Shown here piece by piece: positions 1 through 13,345 of a DNA stretch of 64,000 nucleotides (positions are counted from its first letter, which is position 1; the number at the start of each line of letters is the position of its first letter). Both the position numbers and the translations under genes were made by a program. The notes below the pieces were generated by a model. The model did no database searches, was not told where the DNA came from, and saw only the letters and a program-made list of their open reading frames with translations. The DNA comes from Styela clava (lineage: Eukaryota; Chordata; Ascidiacea; Stolidobranchia; Styelidae), in contig NC_135251.1 in NCBI RefSeq assembly GCF_964204865.1, positions 18,104,001 to 18,168,000 of the forward strand, written 5' to 3'.

Positions 1-3000
1 ATCAAAATATGTCTGAAACCTGAGTGGACAAAAAATAATCTAAAATGGTGTATATTTTGCAACCAGTCCATTGTCCTAAAATAATAATCGATAAATAGAA
101 TTTGAACTTGTAACAAATTAACCGATAACTTTGAAAATATTGACATCAACACTAAATATAATTTTTGACGTCATAAAATAATCGAAATTATTCTAGAACA
201 TTCTAGTATAATATTTCGACACAACCGTATGCAAAATAAATCCTCATCATGTGGGATGACAAATTATCTTGTTTTACATGAATATCTGTCATATGAAGGG
301 TCTAAAATAATCGAGCAGAAAGCATATCCGCTCCGTGAAAACGAATGATCTTAAGATAATAAAGAAAGAGACGATTTTGAACGAGTGATATGAAAAATTT
401 GTGTACCATTTTAAATGCGATCTCGAGAACAATTGTCCACTTACTTATATTATGCTAGAATTTCAACTGTCAATAATAATAACTTAGAATTGTGATTTGC
501 TTTATTTGACTTAAGTAATATATTATCCAGGGAAATAGAATTCCATAGAGGCATTCTCTGGATCTTTTGCTGTTATATTAAATTAACAGACATCTGAATA
601 AAACACGCTAACCTAGTAACCTTCCTGTTTTGGATTCAGATTATTATCTAACTAGTTTAATTAGTAATTAGAACTTTTCAAATTATTTTTGTTTTTTTAG
701 GAAATTGATCAGTTTGGTAGAAATATAGGTTATTTTTTCACATATCGTAATATACAATAAGAACCGGTAATCTTTATCGAATTTCGGTAGATTGTTCAGA
801 TTCACTACGATTGAACACGGCATAAGTCATTTTTGATTCATGTTATCTTTGATTTGTAGATGTAGTTTGATGTAGATGTAGTTTTTAAATAATATTTGAA
901 CAATCGATCATATGTGTTACGGAAAACTTCAAAGTTTAATAAAAAAGAAATTGTCAGGCATGATGTAATACTGAAGTATGCTGCGACAAATGCTGGACTC
1001 GCAACTGTCATGGAATAACGAAAAAATTGGTGCATTCTTTGTGAACAACCAAATGTATTTGAATATTCATCACTAAGCGGACAAGAAGTCCAATCGTTAG
1101 TGGAAATTCAAAAGTTTATTATTGCATGTTAGGTAATGTGGAATAACAAATATCCTGATGCTGCGCCATACTTTTGGCGAGGTACATCGCGCTCATAAGG
1201 GAACTTGTCGATGACATGTTTTGGCGCGAAGTCGTACTCAACAAATAGCTCATAATACTGTTAAATCCTTTCAATCTTTCTCAACAAGGATTTGTGAAAG
1301 CATCGACATGATAATTAAAGGATCAATATATTTTCCTCCTGACCACATCAACCCGATTAATTATACTCTGTTTTTTTTATCTCAAGTGTTTCTTCATTCT
1401 AATATTTTATTCTATATTTTGAGCTATGATACCGTTTTAAAAGACAATTTTATTCACAAAAATTAGCAAATACTATTTCTGCACTGAGAGTTCAATTCAT
1501 TTTTAGTGAATATCATTTGTTAAGTTCAGTTCGTTAAAAATAATGTGTTCTGTCAAAATATTTTGCTAAAAAAATATAAGATTCAGAAACACATCTAAGC
1601 AATAAAATATTTGAACAAAGTGAATGAAAAAACTAAATATCACACTAATTAACACACAAAAAAAATGGAAAGCGTAAAAATGAAATTTATTTTTTCTATA
1701 TTTTGATAACACGACAGGGGAGGTCATACGAAATATAAAACTTGCTTATTTTAAAGAGAAGGCATTGCTGTAATTTATTTCAATTTTGATAAAGTTCTAG
1801 CATTTCCTCATATTTTGTTTAGGTCACACTGAAATTTTAAATCCTTTTTCATCTTTTTTACTATTAAATTATCAAGAATAAACTTTTTTTGTAAAATATC
1901 CTATTTAATGCTGTGATTCAAATTAATTTTAACATATAAAATATCAGAACAAATAAAAATATCATCAATCCTTATAATTCACACACACGTAAAATAAATG
2001 TAAACAAAGGTGTGAGTAAAAAAAATTGTAAAGTGAAGACAATGCTGTAATTGTGATTTTAATTTTAATAACCTCATAACAAACCTAAATTTCCTATATT
2101 TCATTGTGTCACAGCGAAACTCTAAATTATTGAAATTAAAAAGTATGTCATATTTGAAAATATATAAGAAAACTTAAAACTCAGACACAAACTTTTGGAT
2201 GAATCACCATGATATTTTTAAAACATTTCTCGGCAAAATCTTCTAATTAAATGTGGTTAGTTTATCTGAGAGAAATATATCCATCGCAATATGTGGAACT
2301 AACATTGAAATTCAGAAGATATAAAGTATAAACCACTAACAATATGAACTATTGGACTTATCAGAAATAAATGTAAAAAATATTTTAGTCAGAAACAATT
2401 AACAACAATTACACATCTTGTACTCAAAATGCATTAGTCGAGAGACGACTTTCTGAAATGACATTCGACGGTAAAAAAAAGTTAAAATAGCAAAAACAAA
2501 AAAAAATCTGCAAAACAATAAAAAAAGCCAATTACGTTTATATCAAAACTATTTTGTACTTTTGTTTTATGGTTATTTTGATTTGGAGTTTTCTAAATAA
2601 ATTTAATTTGCATAAAACGATTCATCATAAAATGACAAACTTTACAAAATACATGTCTGTGGAATAGGAGTTGAGCAAGGCTCCACAAGAACAGGAGTTT
2701 GAATTTGTGGAAATTCTAGATTTCCGATGGTTTTAAAATAAGTCAAAAACTTCTTTATAAATTCTAAAAGCATTAATTTTACTGAGCGTTCGTAACTCTC
2801 CATTAAAAAAAGTTTACCACAGGTTTCATTATCGAAACAATTGTGAAGTCGATTCGATTGTGAATGTAGAAAGTATCAAACAATTTTGAAATTTACTGCT
2901 ATTTCTTGAACATGAAATATATATTTGAAAAAACCGAATCGCCAATATTTCAAGATTATTTACATCCACTCAGAGACAGATTAGGTTATAATAATAAATT

Positions 3001-3412
3001 CAAACATTTCTTGATCACATCTAAGAAATAAAAGATAATTTGTTTCGTGGAAATCTAACAATGAATACTGTTTTATTAGAATTCCTACACAAGAAAACCC
3101 TGACAGACAGACAATTTGAATAATTGAGCATTAAATCGCTTTGGTTCAACATATGGGGCCCAGGTTTGAATTCAGTGGAATCGATTGAGTGGAGTAAAGA
3201 AGAAAACATGATAACCGACTCCTCGGCTCGTCACTTTTCAATATAATTTCAATTTTTTTTCCGAATGTCATGCGAACAACCTTTTAACAGGCTCATTGTG
3301 ATCTATGTATCTCAGGCCTAGTATGACCAATTTATCTCGGTTCGAGTCCTGGGATATTTTGAAAATAAAAACTCAAGAAATAAAAGTATCGGTAAATTAA
3401 CCGTCCCTAACA
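1..3412. other. Intergenic DNA, nothing recognised
   Basis: AT-rich sequence with homopolymer A/T runs and short open frames on both strands (the longest about 80 codons). None of these has a family motif, signal peptide or convincing splice structure. The right end probably holds the 3' untranslated region of the lectin-like gene that ends at 3610 on the minus strand. A B-box-like GGTTCGAGTCC lies near 3340, but I found no matching A box, so it is not called as a tRNA or SINE. Confidence 0.5.
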
Positions 3413-3609
3413 CTTTATTAATAGAGTATTCTACATCCGTCTTTAGACTAAATAAAGGTTATTTATATGCGGGAATACAAGAATATATGTTTGTTTAACT
3501 GTGGAAACAGGAATTCAAAGTTTTAATTGTGTTACTAGGGTGAATAACAAACCTCTCCCACTCTCCATTTTTCTACAGTGTTTGTTTATCAATCATTTAA
3601 TGGACAGAG

Positions 3610-6600
3610 TTATAATTCATTTTCACAGATGGCTGCGTCAAATCTATGTGTAGAAGCAACATTCATAAAAACCGCTTGGGGATAGTCCTTGTCCAAGATT
3701 CGATCGACACGAACAACAACAGTTGTTGATGTTGCAATGGAAGACGGATAATTAGGAAGCCAAACCTCAGCTGGCAGAGACATGGCGTGGCCCGTTGTTG
3801 AATAAAGCTGACCTTTCTGTTGAAATAAAAAATATATTTTGAGAAATATGATAAATGGCAGTTTGAGAATATAGTTGAGTAAAGTTAAATCCCTGCCATA
3901 TGATCTAACAGAGCAAAACAAACCTATTTGGTCTCCGGTAAAAAAAGAATGAAGCGTGACACCATCACGTGATTATTCTGTTCAGTCGCACTCAAGTGAT
4001 TACCGTGTGTGGATGAAAATTGTATGGACGCATAAAGCAAATTAGTTTGGATTATCTTGGATTAGATTTAGTTCCAGAGATGTAAAGTTGAAGCGTTCCA
4101 CTGGTGTTGGAGTCAAATTGTTGAATTATTCGGAAACATATCATGAAGACGAAAATTTGTGGTTGAATTTTTTGATAAAAACTGGAAAACGCTGGCAAAC
4201 GAATTATTTAAATCCAGTAGGAGAGCCAAATTTGATATCAGCCTGGAGTAGCTGGTGTTATAAATGGCTCGATTCAAACCTTTCTCCTATGCTATAGCTA
4301 TATGGGTTTAATCTCAAGTTGAAATGTAATAGCACATGATAATGCAGAAACAATATCGACCACATTTTATAATGATTTCATGTATGGCCGCGTAAGCAAC
4401 AAGATTCAAAAACGAACTACCTTGTATTTCATTCCAGTACGAACCCAAATGTAGGTACCAGGAAAAAATGGTCGTAAATATTCTCGAACCAGGTTGTAGT
4501 GTGTGACGTCATAAATGTTAGCCAGTTTGTTTTCGCAAAGAGATTTAGCGACGCTCAATGTGACGTTCCTCACGTCATAAACGATAGCTCGAATACAACT
4601 CGAATTATAGACAAGTCCGCATTCTGAAAGGAAAATGACAGTCAAAAGAGTTTGAAGTCAGATATTTATGGAATATTTTTAGGGAGATTATTTATTTCTA
4701 CGTTTCAATTAATAACTTTTTGTCATTTTATTCAAGATAATTGTCTTTTGTTGTTTTTTACAATAATGTGATTGTGAGCCCTTTAGACATTTTGAACATA
4801 TGTAATCTTATTTGCTTCAACAAAGGTCACGCGAACTCACTCAGAAATAAATGAAACATATCTTTGAGCAAATTACGGGCAATCACTGAGCCATTAAAGC
4901 TAAAGAAATATAACAGTGAGATATGCCCTGGATAATACAGAGGTTAATTATGATCATGAAAAATCTATAACGTATTGAATTTTGGATAACTCAAGTTTAA
5001 CAAAAACTTTTTGTCTAATCTAAACGACGCGAGTTCATAGAAATTAATAGGCTTTAAGCTATCTTTGGCTGGGCGCGAATGTTTTCGCCAGATTTTTTTT
5101 TCGAATGATGTAGTCACAGATGAGGTTTTTTTTATTTTTTATTATCGGATCAGAGTACGGGTGTGAAATCGGATCGGTATTATATTAATACGTCATGTCC
5201 GAGTTGTAACGGTAATACGCTTCATAAACATATCGCTGCATATGCAGCAATCGTACGTATGTCAGGGGGTTGCTTCCGTATGCTCTATGTTAAACATAGC
5301 ATAATTGCCGCCCCCGAAGCACAGATGAAGGTCAGCAATAACGCATGCCAAAATGAGTATCCACGCATTCTAGCAGTAATTGTGGTACTATACTATACCA
5401 GACCCCCATTGATCACGTCGCACGTCAAAGCGACAGCACCAAAGGGCATGAAGCGAGGAAACGCCCAGACTATGGACGCCATCTTAAAGTAATTTTGCTC
5501 TCTCCTATAACAAGGCGCCCTGCGGGGATAAAGAAATCCATTTTTCCAAGAATAATCATAGACGAACACGTCGCTATCTTATAATCAAGCAAATACATTC
5601 AGTATTTTTGTGATTCGTTTTTAGATACCACTCTAAACAAGGCGCTAGATAGGACAATTACTTTATACTACCAACCTTTATATTACAATCTACTACCAAC
5701 CTGTACTCTGTTCGACGTTTGTAGTTTGTGGGAGCACAGTAGAGAAAAAGGCTTTCTTAGTTGCCCACGGGGATGTAGCTGGGACGGTTGAAGTACGGAC
5801 CGAAGTAGTTTTCTTGTCTTTGTATCCTGTGTCAAAAAGTGAGTTTATATTCCATAAGTTCATAAATTATAGCAAGATTTATAGTTTTAGGTACTTTAAG
5901 GTAAGAATGAGAAACTGGATGGCATTGTGGGTATATGTCGAAATTTTTCTTTTTTATTGCTTCGCATAATCGCATTTTGTCAATCACCATTTCAACGGCC
6001 TCCATACAGGGCTATTGGGCTGCTCTATAGACATCAGGTTAGGAATACGGGTGAATAAATAGCCCCATCGCCATTCAAATGGGCTCCTCTGTACAGCGCT
6101 ACTGGGCTGCCATATAGACAACAGTTTGGGAATAGAGATGGATATATGGCCCCAACCGCTATTTAAATGGACATTTCGTACAAGAATACCGGGGTGTAAG
6201 GTCGGATGGAATTTAAAATCGATATCGGGTTGAAACAATTTTAAGTCCTATTTAAATTTGAAGTCCAGAGATAATCAAATGTCGGAATATTAGACTTTTA
6301 GTAGTGACGAATCAAAATCATCAATAGAAGCACAAAATCAATTGAAGTTTGAATTTTTGACGTTTACAAAATGATCGAACAACGAGATAGCGATCAGAGA
6401 CCGCCGACTTATCGATCTAGTGGCGTGTATCCTTCGCTCTGACTCAACAGCGACACCGCGACACCATCACTAATTAATCAATAACTCGCTAATTATACAT
6501 AATTCATCCAGAATTAATAGACTTTCTGTACGAGATATGATAAATGCACATGCAAAATTTGGAGCAGATTCAACCACGCTTTCGGGAGATATCGCGTTAC

Positions 6601-9600
6601 ATACGAAAGTGTCTAACAGACAAACAAACATATAGACAAATACCCATCAACATACTTACCGATCAAGATCGATAACGAGAGAGGTGGTATCTCTTTTAAT
6701 TTTACGACGTAATTTGCTCGATTCGGGATGATCGTATACACATTTAGGACTACCGTCCATATATTTCAAATGCTGGCCTCATTACGGCACTGTGATTTTT
6801 TGACGTATGCGAAAGTCAAAAAACAAAAACTCACCTACCAAAAATGAACAAAACAAAAAACGACGATTTCTGGGTCTTGTTTAGTTTAATGAATATCACA
6901 TTTACGTTTATTAACATGTTTGGCCCTAATATCGGACAGAGTAAAATTGCCTCAAAATGGTGTCCGTATGCGTTGCATCGCTTTATGACCTTTGGTACTG
7001 TAGTTTTGCTGTGCGACTCGAGAAATCGGGATCTATATCGAGGCGCTTTGCGGAATAAAGAAAGTCGTTTATCTAAGAATAATCTTAGGCGAACACGTTG
7101 ATATCTTATAATCAAGCAAATACATTCAGTGTTTTTGTGATTCATTATTACATCCCACTGCAAACAAGGAGCTAGATACGACAATTACTAATACATAAGC
7201 ATCTACTACCAACCTGTACTCTGTTCGAATTTTGTAGTTTGTGGGCGCACAGTAGAGAGAAAAGCTTTCTTAGTTGACCACGGGGATGTATCAGGAACGA
7301 TTGAAGTACGGACCGAAGAAGCTTTTTTGTTTTGTATCCTGGGTAAAAAAAAGTTCATAAATTGTAGCAATGTTTCAAAAATTTTATTTCAAAAAATTCA
7401 TTTTGCAGCGACAGCGCATAATCACCTTTTTACCTATTACTACGACTGAAGAAGACTTTTTTAATATTTTTTGCAGTACATGCGATATCAAACGAAACAA
7501 ATTTTCATACCATGGAGTGTGGTCATTTCCTTGACACCTACAACAAAGGGCGGCACTGAGTTCGTCTCTGATTCTTCCATCGTCTTTTTTAATTGATAGA
7601 GCTCACTTTCCACTTTGTCTAATTTTTCCGTTAAAGCTGCGAAACATAAATATAAACAGAATTTAAATTCAGCCAACAGTTGACCGATCGGTAAATATGT
7701 TGATAGGTATTTGTCTGTTTGTTTATTTGTTTGTTTGTTTGTCTGTTAGATACACGCGATATCTCACGAAAGCGAGGTTGAATCTGCTCCAAATTTTGCA
7801 TGTGCATTCATCATAGTTCGGAACAGAAGCCTATTGACTTTCGATGAATTATGTCGTATAATTAGCGAGTTATTAATTAATTAGTGATGGGACACACGGT
7901 GTCACTATGGAGTAAGAGCACTGTTTTGGGGATCCCCTAACCTCCGACCGATAAGTCTTCGGTCTCCGACCGATATTCTCGTTATTTTATTAGGAGATAT
8001 GGACCCCTCTAGCTCTCTGGTATAAAATAATTGAATTTTTTCCGATAAAACTATTGTTTGGGGCGTGTTTGCTGTCAGCCGTTTGAGAAGTATGAACAAA
8101 TATCAAACGTATTTCGAAGAAAATTATATTGGGGACATGAACCTTCCAAAGCCTTCTCTTCTTTTTTTGTGCACTGTCCTTCCTGAAATAGAACAAGAGA
8201 GAAATGTTTAAATATATGGACAGGAAGGCTTAAGCTGAACAAGTGTTCCCATACGCCGTGAAAAACTGTTTCCATGGATTAAAGTGAAAACTCAAAATTT
8301 GGGAAGAGGTGCCGATTAAAATAAGTGTTAAACCTCCTCCTCCATATTTATAGTTGAGAGAAATTGCTTGAAATATTTTGTTTTCCTATTTTTCTTTTTC
8401 GGTTTCAAACGAAATTGTTCAGTTTTATTTCTGCAAATAATGCCACCATTATGAAACTTCTACTAAAGCTCTTACCGTAACGTTCTTCCAAGTAGGTTTT
8501 CCGTCGCAAAGCATAGGCATCCAACATTTCTCACCTGTTAGGCGAAAATTAAAATTATAAGTCGAGCAATTTGTTCATTTTAAAATGAATTATGACACGT
8601 AAACAAAAATTGTGTTACTGAACTTTTCAGTGCCTATTTCCTTATGGCCCACATTCCAAATTGAATGATTGGTTGAATCAAATTCGAATTATTACACCCG
8701 CCATGGAGGAACCTAACAATGTTAGCGGTCTTGCGGGCACGGGCGAATTACTGATCAATACCCGAGATTCAATTTCTGGTTTCTGAGAATCCTTTCATTT
8801 TTTTGGCAAGCAATAAACTCAAGAAAGTTAAATTCCTCATAGTTTGATGCTTTCTTCATACGTCTTTCTATCCGATCAAGACTGTATGCGAGCAGCCGAT
8901 GAGAAGATTCTCACAATTAAAGCTTTTTGGTTTTTAAACAAAAGTTCAAAATATCGCCATGTACATTGATTCAGAAGTAAAAAAAGCGAGCAGAAACTGA
9001 TACATAATTAGCTGCTATATTGTACATGGGCAGCAATCTTGTTGAGTCGGCATTGCTTATTCAGTTTATAACACCCTGGTTGGTGGATATGGAATTAAAA
9101 CGAGATTTTCACCCCGCAATGCCAACATATCCAGTCCAACGCTTTAACAATGGACCACCAAGCCCGCTAATCTATAAGCGATTTTCACTTCTGAACATTT
9201 GAGTGTACATAGCAATATTTAAAATTTAAGTTTAAAAAACAGAATGTTTCATATGAGGAAATCCTCTCATCGGAGAATTCAAAACCAAATCGTTTTACCA
9301 TGAAAGAGGTATCATTTAGTACGATCTAAGATCAGGGCGGAATTTAGATGTTAACAGACCCTATTGGCTGCGCCGTTTGTAAGGCTCTTACTGAATTATG
9401 ACGTCATAAAAATATATTACGAATGGAAAAATACATCGCTATTCGCCCTAGTAAGATTGGATAGTAGATCAAAAACTCTGGCAGTAACGAAACGCCCAAG
9501 AGTGCGTTTTTTTGAATTCATACAAATTCATTATTCTACTGTTTCCAATTTCAAACGGTAAATACTTGGAACGAGAATTTATTTGATTAATATCAGCTTC

Positions 9601-10708
9601 ATCAAACTTTGAACCAGACAATCTTCTACCATTTAAAAACGACTTAAAAACGACCTAGTAGTTCAAAATTGAATGCCAAGGCTCTTAAGATTTGAGGCCC
9701 CAAGACTTCGGCCGACTTTACCTGTTAAATCCAGCCCTTTTTACGGTACAGTGACGCATTCAGTATATACGTGATAAATTAAACGAGGTTAAAGCTATCA
9801 GACGAAACATTATTTTTCATATTTAAATGTCAGTTCAACGTTCATGGAGAGACGAGGTTCGCCATATTGTTACACCGTCATACTGGCTTCCCCTACGCCG
9901 AAATAAATAAATGTCATCTTTGATACAAATATGCCAGCCGTGACGCAAAAAAGCAGATTTGAAATTTGTCAAAATAACTGTTTCAATTCACAGGTACGCC
10001 GTGTTGCCTATATTAGCTCAAGCGCTGATTTACGAATACATTTATAAGATGTTAAAATCGGTTGAATTCGACAAATAAAGTGTTTTTACATGTTTTTTTG
10101 CACAATTTTTTTGGCGTGGTTTGGAAAAAAAATATTGGAATTAATAAAATAATGCCACCAATACACTGTTACACTAAGAACGGACACTGTTAGACTTATG
10201 GATTCTATAATTATAAGAGGAAGCGTTCATGCCGTTTAAAATATCAATGGCCTGATTTTTGGAGTCTTCATATAGTTTTCGGTAAAAACCACTAATTTGC
10301 ATATTTGAAAATCACTGGGGAGGTTTTCAAATATTTAGTTTACTTTTAGCTTAAGTGGAATCAGCGAATAATAATAGCCGATTGAAAAAAAAGCGCTAAC
10401 TTTATGTAATATTGGCACAAAAATTTTATTCATGCACAATTAATTAATGTGCAACTTCATTTTGAGCAGCTCAATTATCCTGCCTGATTTACTGGAGCAA
10501 CCGTTTCACGTAAAGTAAGGATTATCTCAACAGCTGGGTATCAAATATTCCAATAAAAATGATTATCTTATAGTGCGCCCTATAAAACAAAATCCAGGCA
10601 AACAAGCAAATCCACAAAGCATGCACAGTTATACTGACCTTTAATCAATAAACAAGCCTCCGTCAACAGTATTAGTCCGATGAAACTGTGTCGAATCGGA
10701 ATCTTCAT
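3610..10708 (-). CDS. Secreted coiled-coil / C-type lectin-like protein, 5 exons, 219 aa
   Basis: Minus-strand exons: 10708-10639, 8529-8476, 7636-7511, 4623-4421, 3816-3610 (stop). Phases agree and the sum is 660 nt. Residues 1-23 (MKIPIRHSFIGLILLTEACL...) look like a signal peptide. Residues 24-65 form a heptad-like helix (LEERYALTEKLDKVESELY), probably an oligomerising neck. Residues 84-219 resemble an invertebrate C-type lectin-like fold: ECGLVYNSSC at the start, SLCENKLANIYD, GTYIWVRTGM, then WLPNYP and the terminal AICE. I see neither an EPN/QPD nor a WND calcium motif, so sugar binding is doubtful. The likely role is a secreted trimeric recognition protein; this is inferred from architecture only. 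A poly(A) signal candidate lies at 3413-3418. Exon 2 has two possible acceptors; the one chosen (GAG/AAATG) is weaker but is the only one that keeps frame with exon 3. I am sure of the exons and less sure of the fold name. Confidence 0.75.
5408..5840. repeat. Interspersed repeat, copy 1 (intron 3 of lectin-like gene)
   Basis: The part at about 5508-5840 matches 7036-7355 in direct orientation at most positions, including the shared stretches CTTATAATCAAGCAAATACA and GGAAGTACGGACCGAAG-like blocks. The part at 5408-5495 matches 6938-7022 in inverted orientation. The mixed orientation indicates a rearranged, nonautonomous repeat family. No coding capacity was recognised. Confidence 0.75.
6400..6645. 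repeat. Left arm of a long inverted repeat
   Basis: This stretch is the imperfect reverse complement of about 7725-7965. Shared landmarks are CATGCAAAATTTGGAGCAGA, CATCACTAATTAATCAATAA and the CTAACAGACAAACAAAC end. The arms are about 240 bp and enclose exon 3 of the lectin-like gene. They may be two oppositely inserted copies of one repeat, or the arms of a foldback element that captured the exon. Confidence 0.75.
6938..7355. repeat. Interspersed repeat, copy 2
   Basis: This is the partner of the repeat at 5408-5840: direct match at 7036-7355, inverted match at 6938-7022. It lies just downstream (in genome coordinates, to the left) of exon 3 of the lectin-like gene, within its intron. Short open frames here are repeat-derived. 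Confidence 0.75.
7700..7965. repeat. Right arm of a long inverted repeat, with (TTTG)n run
   Basis: Reverse complement of the 6400-6645 arm. A TTTG-rich simple repeat (about 7711-7745) sits at its left edge and pairs with the ACAAACAAAC at the end of the left arm. The arm lies in intron 2 of the lectin-like gene. Confidence 0.7.
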
Positions 10709-13069
10709 TTCAAATTTAAAAAAGAATCGGAATATACTCTGTGCAAGCTCACTCACTACTCTACTCTACTCGCGAAAAGTGAAATTGTTTTCTCTCTTTT
10801 AAATTTTAGGATAGCGTCAGCCCAGCATTTAATGACGGCGCGTCATATGCGTGCGCCATGCAGTGCTTTATGATTTATTTCCTACAGTCAAAACTAGTAC
10901 CAATACCGACTGTACCTCATAACCTCGGTTCACCTTATGTATTTTTAAAACCCCAATCTAGGCAATTTATTGACGGTGCACCCTATGGTCCGTGAAATAG
11001 GTCATTTTGGGATGCTGTATATCAATGTATAGTTGTCCTTATATATGGATATGGATAGATATGGATCACATACGTGTGTTCAGTTGATCACAACATTCTA
11101 TGGCAGTGTGTTAGTTCTCTGAACTTATATTTGTGCCACAGTTGAACTAAGACAAAATAAATTAGATTGGCTTCCAAATGAATGTATAGAGATTTGGTCC
11201 CAGCCTGGCACTGGATAATATTTATCAATTATGCCGGTGCTGGTATATAGTATAGCATAGTGGGCTGAGAACTTGACAATATTATCAAAACTTCCTGTGC
11301 AATTTCAGCTATCGTTGAGCTAAATTTCCGTTGTATTGTTCATAAGTGACACCATGATTTCATGGTATCGCATTTCCTAAACACATTCATGCTCATAGGA
11401 AATTAATATCGTTTAGAAATATCTCTGAAGTTCACGTCAATCATTTACTTTCTGTTAAATCAGCGCAACGCAAATTTAACACTAAATATATCAGTAAGAT
11501 ATTCTGATTATAGTCTTAATCAAAGCCTTTATTATATTCCCGAAAACTGTTCACATGTAGAAGCGCATTGAAACACCGTTATTGATGAACATGAAACTCG
11601 TTCGGTTTTGGCCCTTCAAATATTTACAAGGTTTACGCTATATCACATGATTTGTTACACCAAACGTCTAAATTGCAGACTCTCAATGACAATAAAATAA
11701 CTCAAAGCTTCCTTCTATATCTCAAAAACACTAATTTTACCGTCTGTTCACTAGGTTTTTAAGTAGGGCACTTTTATATATAGGGCTGTTTGCTCTGAAT
11801 TAGGCTTTGTATGAGCAGCCTTTGATATTTAACGACATGTAAAGGTGGGTGTAGAAATCGAACGGGAGATGTGAAACAAGGCTTCAACTATTCGTTCTAC
11901 GCGCTATAAAGAAAGAATTAGCATTGCTGCGAAGTTAAACTGTAGTTATGAAAACTCAACGAGATCAATTTAGACATCTGTACAATGCTACGTAGAAATA
12001 CCTTATTCAAAGCCTATTTTGTCGCCCATTAGCGGGAGGGGAGGTTTCATTCTGAAATTAGCGAAGACGTAAATTAGAGAATTAGGATTTAAAATTTAAA
12101 TGAACGAATTGGTGCGGAGATTTATTTTGATACCAACAGACAAAAGCAAGTTAAATTTCTGATTTTTTCTTGCATTGCTATTTTGTTTGCAATGGTTAGG
12201 AAAGTAAAAAACCTAGGATACTGGAATGATAGTTTAATTTTTTTAATCAAAATTATCACGCGATGGCCTGTAATGAATTGGAATGAAGTTAAAATAGTGT
12301 TTTCGTCAGTTACTCACTGTTGAATCAATCAATGATCACACACACTCGGGAGTTGGAAATTTTAGTGATTATTGTTGTGTTATGCAACGCGTCCCTTTCC
12401 TGCACCCCACTCCCATTTTTATATATATATTTACCATAAGCCTGAAATTTGCCGCATAATTTTGGTACTATGATTTTAAATTTATTTGGCTTCGTGACGA
12501 ATCAAGCAGGCGCGGCAATACTGTTGCCGACAACATTTTTGTGTGCAACATCTTCTTTGTGCAAAAATTATCGCGTTAATTTTATCCCGATTCACACTTT
12601 CTACGACCTAAAATTATTATAAGTGACCTTTTATAGAAGGGGCATAAAAAAGTTGAAATTAAAAGTCAAAATTCTATAAAAACCTAACATGATTGGAATT
12701 AAATTATATTTTGCCGCAAATATGATCCAACACTTTCGGGGTGTTTGAAATGTTATGCAGGTGTTCACCCTCTATGTGAGTGTTGTGGGGAAATCAATGC
12801 ACAAAACAGACATTGATCATTTAGTCGCCAATAAATAAAGACATCCGTCACATGGATGGGGGATCGGAGGTAAACCTAGTAAACTAAGTAAAGTACTAAA
12901 GAGTTAAGAAGCGCTGCTATATAATGATATATTGGGGCTCGGGATAGATTTTCTCTTGTAATTCCCACACAAAGTGAATTTCCCACAAAAATATTGTTCG
13001 CGATTGTTTAATTAATACGTCATCCAATTGAACATGGAATCGGGGTAGGATAGGATAGGATTTACATAT
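10709..13069. other. Intergenic DNA, nothing recognised
   Basis: Upstream region of the lectin-like gene. Its promoter should lie just right of 10708, but I found no TATA or initiator arrangement that I would defend. No exon-like open frame, RNA gene or clear repeat was seen. Confidence 0.4.
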
Positions 13070-13345
13070 TTATCTCGGGGGAGAGGAAAGCCGATAAGAC
13101 GGCTTATCCATATGGCGAACCACGGCCTCTCGTCCGGTTACCATTCCAAGTCGGGTATGGGATTAGTTTTACTGTATTGTTTGTTTTCGGAAGCATGGAC
13201 TTGGTGGTGGAGGAAGCCGTAACCGACCAGCGGTTACGTGAACCACCCAACGACGGCGAGGAGTCTAGCAATCCTCTCGCACATAACCATTCCTGCATGG
13301 GATTCGAACCTGCGAACCCACGCAGAGTAGCGTTTCATCCGGCCC
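13070..13345 (-). repeat. tRNA-derived SINE-like element, copy 1
   Basis: On the minus strand there is a perfect pol III B box (GGTTCGAATCC, 13310-13300) preceded by a tRNA-like 3' half. A body of about 230 bp follows. It shares blocks with 50608-50835: the CGGCTTA..CATATGGCG block, the GACGAGGAGTxxAxCAATCCTCT block, and the tRNA-like end. Two copies at distant sites with the same internal order support an interspersed tRNA-derived family. The A box is degenerate. Open frames of 64-81 codons over this region are not genes. Confidence 0.65.

Noticed and set aside
3330-3352. B-box-like GGTTCGAGTCC suggesting a tRNA gene
   Set aside because: No A box at the right distance and no cloverleaf could be drawn. 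I found no intact tRNA or rRNA gene anywhere in the window.
5163-5492. A 109-codon plus-strand open frame
   Set aside because: Its 3' part lies in an interspersed repeat (5408-5840), and the rest has no family features.
6831-7184. 117- and 85-codon frames on opposite strands
   Set aside because: Both overlap the repeat copy at 6938-7355 and are shadows of it.
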